DNA of 63,212 bases from Gaiellales bacterium. Lineage in GTDB: Bacteria > Actinomycetota > Thermoleophilia > Gaiellales > JAICJC01. Shown one piece after another: positions 60,322 to 63,212 of the stretch (position 1 is its first letter; each line of letters starts with the position of its first letter). The translations under genes were made by a program, and so were the position numbers. The stretch covers positions 1-63,212 of the forward strand of contig DASWRM010000066.1 in assembly GCA_036403155.1 (NCBI GenBank), in the 5' to 3' direction. The notes under the pieces are model-generated. The model had not been told where the DNA came from. It did no database searches and worked only from the letters and a program-made list of their open reading frames with translations.

Positions 60322-62329
60322 GGGGGATCCTCTTCGTCCAGCGGCGCTCGCGCACCGTCTCCCCCCGCTCGGTCGCGAGCAGGGTGTGCTCGAGCAGGAA
60401 GCTCTCACGGTCGCACGTCATGCGGCCGCGCGCCTCCACCCGCACATGGTGCTCATCCCGCTGGTACTCGATCGCCTGGAAGCAGCGAACCTCCGCCGAC
60501 AGCGGGTCCCCCTCGACGATCGAGTAGACCGCCTCGTTCTCGGCCAGCTCCCGCATCCCGTGCGGGTACACGATGTGGCCGCCGGAGTCCCAGAGGAAGT
60601 GGAGGTCGGTGCGGCCGGTCTGGACGTCTCGCACGATCTGCCGGGCGGTCTCGCCCTCGGCCAGGCGCTCGATCGGCAGCGGCTCGGCGAGCACCGGCGG
60701 TTCGAACGGCGGCGCGTCGCCGCCGGCGGCGGCCGGGATGACCGGAAGCTCGATGCGGGAGCCGGCGCCGGTGGCCACCGTCAAGGTGACCGGTTCGGGC
60801 GACGGCCACGCCCACGGCCAGTAGGTCGGCGACACGCCGAGGCGAAGACGGTTGCCTGCCGCGACGACATGGCCGATCGAGTCGAGCTCGATCGTGACGG
60901 AGTACGTCCGCCCCGGCTCGAGCGGCTCCGGATGCTCGTGCGAGTCCCGGTGGCAGAGGTTCAGGATCTGCCGGGTGACGAGCTTCGAGGCGCCGTCGGG
61001 GAACACCTCGCAGAGCCGCACGCACACGAGCGCGACCGGCCGGTCGCTCGACAGCTCGAGCACGGCGCGCGGGAAGCCCAGGACGTGCATGTCCGCTGCG
61101 AGCGGGGCGGAGTCGAATTTGAGGGACATGCCGTCGTCGGCCCGCTGGTCGTCGGGATCGTCGGACGTCTCCCCCTCTCCGCACCACGCGCCGCTGTCGA
61201 GGCCGCATGTCTGCCGCCCGCGGATGCTGCGCTCGGCCCGTTCGCCGGCGTCGGCGGTGAGGCCGTACCGCCCGAGGTGAAACGTCTCGACCGTGCCTTC
61301 CGGCGGCCACCCGCCCGCCGCCACCCACCGTCCGGGACGCTCCGCGTGGGTCGGCGACGGGCGCACGGAGTCCTGCACCCAGGCGCGCAGCATCGGCTCG
61401 TCGGCAATGCCGGTGTCCTCCCCCTTGAGCCAGTGATCCCACCAGCGCACGCTCTCCTGGAGGAAGCCGATGGCCGGGGCGGGCGACCCGGACTGCGGCC
61501 ACGTGTGGCCCCACGGCCCGATCAGGCCCTTGCGTGGGCAGCTCAGCCCGGCGAGCAGCCGCGGAACGGCGTTCGTGTAGCCGTCCTGCCACCCGCCCAC
61601 GGCGTAGACGGCGCACTCGATCGCCGCGTGTTCCTCGATCACCGAGCCGTGCTTCCAGTAGCCGTCGCGCCGCTGGTGCGAAAGCCAGATCTCACCGAGC
61701 GGCTCGGACGCGTCGATGCGGGACACCCAGAGGTCGCGCCAACGGTCGTCGCCCACGATCGCCGGGTCCGGCGGCTCGGCGTTTGCGAGCAGCATGTACG
61801 TACCCCAGTGCAGCATGTCGAGGCCCAGCGGCAGGCCGCCCTTGTAGTGGACGTCGTCGGCGTAGCGGTCGTCCGTCGAGCACAGCGTGATGATCGCCTT
61901 CAGCGCAGGAGGACGCAGCGCGGCGATCTGGAGGGCGTTGAAGCCGCCCCATGAGATGCCGTGCATGCCCACGGACCCGGTGCACCATGGCTGCTCGGCG
62001 ATCCACGCGATCGCCTCAACGCCGTCAGCCTGCTCCTGGGCCGAGTATTCGTCCTCCGGCACCCCGTCGGAGTCGCCGTGCCCGCGGAGGTCGACGCGCA
62101 CACCGGCGTAGCCGTGCCCGGCGAGGTAGGGGTAGAGCAGCTCGTCTCGCACAGCGGTGCCATCCCGCTTGCGGTAGGGCAGGAACTCGAAGACGGCCGG
62201 AACGGGGCGCTCCTCGGCGTCGTCGGGCAGCCAGATCTTGGCAGCCAGGCGGGTTCCGTCGGACAGCGGCACCCACAGGTTCTCGATCACCCTCACGGAG
62301 CGCGGGTAGTCGCGCACGGTCGTCGCCAC
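60308..62329 (-). CDS. CocE/NonD-family alpha/beta hydrolase
   Basis: 673 residues. An N-terminal alpha/beta hydrolase domain has the nucleophile S126 (GMHGISWGG), the Asp in 'GWQDGY' and the His in 'GPWGH'; a C-terminal jelly-roll beta domain begins near 430 ('LSSDRPVALVCVRLCEV', 'VVAAGNRLRLGVS'). This is the X-Pro dipeptidyl-peptidase/cocaine esterase family, which cuts esters or amides. A C-terminal extension of about 90 residues (from 580, 'DLHFLWDSGGHIVYPHGM') goes beyond the usual length. GTG start; substrate unknown. Confidence 0.92.
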   Translation of the reverse strand: MATTVRDYPRSVRVIENLWVPLSDGTRLAAKIWLPDDAEERPVPAVFEFLPYRKRDGTAVRDELLYPYLAGHGYAGVRVDLRGHGDSDGVPEDEYSAQEQADGVEAIAWIAEQPWCTGSVGMHGISWGGFNALQIAALRPPALKAIITLCSTDDRYADDVHYKGGLPLGLDMLHWGTYMLLANAEPPDPAIVGDDRWRDLWVSRIDASEPLGEIWLSHQRRDGYWKHGSVIEEHAAIECAVYAVGGWQDGYTNAVPRLLAGLSCPRKGLIGPWGHTWPQSGSPAPAIGFLQESVRWWDHWLKGEDTGIADEPMLRAWVQDSVRPSPTHAERPGRWVAAGGWPPEGTVETFHLGRYGLTADAGERAERSIRGRQTCGLDSGAWCGEGETSDDPDDQRADDGMSLKFDSAPLAADMHVLGFPRAVLELSSDRPVALVCVRLCEVFPDGASKLVTRQILNLCHRDSHEHPEPLEPGRTYSVTIELDSIGHVVAAGNRLRLGVSPTYWPWAWPSPEPVTLTVATGAGSRIELPVIPAAAGGDAPPFEPPVLAEPLPIERLAEGETARQIVRDVQTGRTDLHFLWDSGGHIVYPHGMRELAENEAVYSIVEGDPLSAEVRCFQAIEYQRDEHHVRVEARGRMTCDRESFLLEHTLLATERGETVRERRWTKRIPRDLC

Positions 62330-62338
62330 ACGGGCCTC

Positions 62339-62827
62339 CTACAACGTCAGAACGTACGACAGCAGCTGCAGCTGGTCCTCGACCATCATGTCGAACTCGG
62401 GCGCACGCCGGAAGCCGAACCGTTCGTACAGCCGGTGCGCCGCGACCATGCCGTTGGTGGTGTAGAGCGTCACCTCCCGCTTGCCGTCCCGTCGCGCGCG
62501 GTCGATGCACGCATCCACCAGCGCGGTGCCCGCGCCGTGGCCCTGCAGATGCGGCCGCACGGCCAGCATGCGAAAGCCGGCCTGGTCGTCCCCGTCGAAC
62601 TCGGCGTAGGGGTTGTCCGGCCCGGGGACGTAGGTGACGCCGCCGAGCAGCGTGCCGTCGTCGTCGATGGCGACGAGCACCGCGGCGTCCCGGTCACGGC
62701 CGGCGACGTCACGGAGCACCGCCTCGTAGCCCGGTGAGAGCGGCGTGCCGGGCAGTGCCCGGTACGCGGCAACCGTGAGGTCGGCGAGCTCGCGGTACTG
62801 GTGCTGGGCGATCGGCTGCACGCGCAC
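62339..62827 (-). CDS. GNAT-family N-acetyltransferase
   Basis: 162 residues. The acetyl-CoA-binding motif A is 'MLAVRPHLQGHGAGTALVDACIDRARRDG', with motif B 'AAHRLYERFGFRRAPEF'. GTG 62827 is chosen because it starts at the first strand (VRVQPI); an upstream ATG would lie inside the palindrome at 62883-62911 and adds a low-complexity extension. Acetylates an amine of unknown identity. Spaced nine bases from the CocE-type gene. Confidence 0.9.
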   Translation of the reverse strand: MRVQPIAQHQYRELADLTVAAYRALPGTPLSPGYEAVLRDVAGRDRDAAVLVAIDDDGTLLGGVTYVPGPDNPYAEFDGDDQAGFRMLAVRPHLQGHGAGTALVDACIDRARRDGKREVTLYTTNGMVAAHRLYERFGFRRAPEFDMMVEDQLQLLSYVLTL

Positions 62828-62882
62828 GGACGGACGGTAGCCGCCGCCCGGTCCGGCGGTACGGGGCACTCGACCGGCCGGT

Positions 62883-62911
62883 GAAAAAAAGGTGCCAGGC
62901 ACCTTTTTTTC
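62883..62911. repeat. AT-flanked perfect palindrome, possible bidirectional terminator
   Basis: Perfect inverted repeat of 14-base arms (GAAAAAAAGGTGCC and complement) around one A, giving a hairpin flanked by A7/T7. It fits a rho-independent terminator on both strands between the minus-strand acetyltransferase and the TadE/G-like gene. Its AT-rich arms stand out from the GC-rich surroundings, and similar GGTGCC-type palindromes recur as intergenic repeats in some genomes (recollection), so mobility is possible. Confidence 0.7.
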
Positions 62912-62943
62912 AGCCTGCAATTCACCCGAACTGGTGGCGAACT

Positions 62944-62972
62944 ATCCCCGCCCGGGTCATGAGATCGGGGAT
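62944..62972 (+). promoter_or_regulatory. Hairpin upstream of the TadE/G-like gene
   Basis: Seven-base perfect arms ATCCCCG (62944-62950) and CGGGGAT (62966-62972) enclose a 15-base loop, about 70 bases before the pilus-assembly gene start. It could be a leader hairpin, or a cyclic-di-GMP or other control element, but I see no match to a known riboswitch. Confidence 0.3.
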
Positions 62973-63039
62973 GCCGCCGGCCGATGGTAGGACAGAGAAG
63001 GGCTGGGGCGCCCTTCCGGGGTCTACAAGGGGTGTGACG

Positions 63040-63212
63040 ATGGGGTCTGCTCGGCGCAGCGAGCAAGGTCAGGCGCTCGTCCTGATCGTCGTCTTCATGT
63101 TCGTGCTGTTGGGGATGTGCGGTCTGGCGATCGACGTCGGCCTCTGGTACCAGGACAAGCGCGCGGTGCAGGCCTCGGCAGACGCTGCCGCTCTGGCCGG
63201 CGCGTCGGTGCT
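63040..63212 (+). CDS. TadE/TadG-like pilus-assembly protein, N-terminal part
   Basis: The 57 visible residues begin SARRSEQGQALVLIVVFMFVLLGMCGLAIDVGLWYQDKRAVQ and continue ASADAAALAGASVL. This is the Flp pilus-assembly TadE/G-like domain: a prepilin-like start (Gln-Gly-Gln-Ala), one helix (about 13-32) and the 'D.A...AA' stretch after it. It belongs to the minor pilins or scaffold proteins of tight-adherence (Tad) pili. The gene runs off the right edge. AAGGGGTG precedes the ATG. Confidence 0.85.
   Translation, partial: MGSARRSEQGQALVLIVVFMFVLLGMCGLAIDVGLWYQDKRAVQASADAAALAGASV

Noticed and set aside
62930-63039. Possible cyclic-di-GMP or other riboswitch upstream of the TadE/G-like gene
   Set aside because: A hairpin is present, but the conserved core bases of the GEMM riboswitch or other classes could not be identified.

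Overview
The window is one continuous GC-rich chromosomal stretch, densely coded on both strands, with many genes joined by 4-base stop/start overlaps (ATGA, GTGA, TTGA). It looks like an actinobacterium, most likely class Thermoleophilia (Gaiellales/Solirubrobacterales type). The reasons are an F420-dependent oxidoreductase, an actinobacterial QcrCAB-type bc1 complex beside an aa3-type oxidase, frequent GTG starts, and a small exported protein (53030-53596) whose start and 'NEIxDGTVTNxDL' repeat style I associate with that class. No transposase, integrase, phage gene or CRISPR array was seen.

Layout. 1-5432 (minus): respiratory operon ctaC, ctaD, two small membrane proteins, qcrC, qcrA, qcrB (cut by the window edge). 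5541-12715: stress and membrane genes (ChaB-like, YetF-like, F420 enzyme, MscS channel, MMPL exporter, YihY protein). 12737-17121: a trimethylamine-dehydrogenase-like flavoprotein, then the threonine-to-glycine pair tdh-kbl. 17162-29792: the most interesting block, a divergent locus around one LacI-type operator. To the left lie LacI, an M20 hydrolase and two Opp/Dpp ATPases; to the right lie an FrlB-like deglycase, an FrlD-like kinase, a class III PLP enzyme, two peptide-type permeases and two paralogous binding lipoproteins. Together they form one complete ABC importer plus the two core enzymes of Amadori-product (fructosamine) breakdown.

29813-38132: an MFS carrier, a degenerate class I amidotransferase, a zinc-less DksA/TraR relative, a polyamine-type ABC importer lacking its ATPase, and a TetR/acyl-CoA dehydrogenase pair with a perfect palindromic operator. 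38159-43722: a Mrp-like cation/proton antiporter operon with the gene order of the Mbh membrane module but no hydrogenase genes, followed by an NhaP/CvrA-type antiporter. 43804-52643: mixed metabolism (EamA carrier, P-loop kinase-like protein, FAD oxidase, gabD, glyoxalase-fold protein with an AraC regulator) and several exported or membrane proteins of unknown role, one of them probably frameshifted. 52762-56209: tRNA-Leu(GAG), secG, selD and neighbours. 56283-62827: glycosyltransferase, MFS carrier, 2'-5' RNA ligase-like protein, SDR, CocE-type hydrolase, acetyltransferase. The end holds an AT-rich perfect palindrome and the start of a TadE/TadG-like pilus-assembly protein.

All identifications are from reading the sequence by eye and comparison with remembered families; no search was run. 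No gene-free stretch exceeds about 300 bases apart from 52644-53029, which holds the tRNA.
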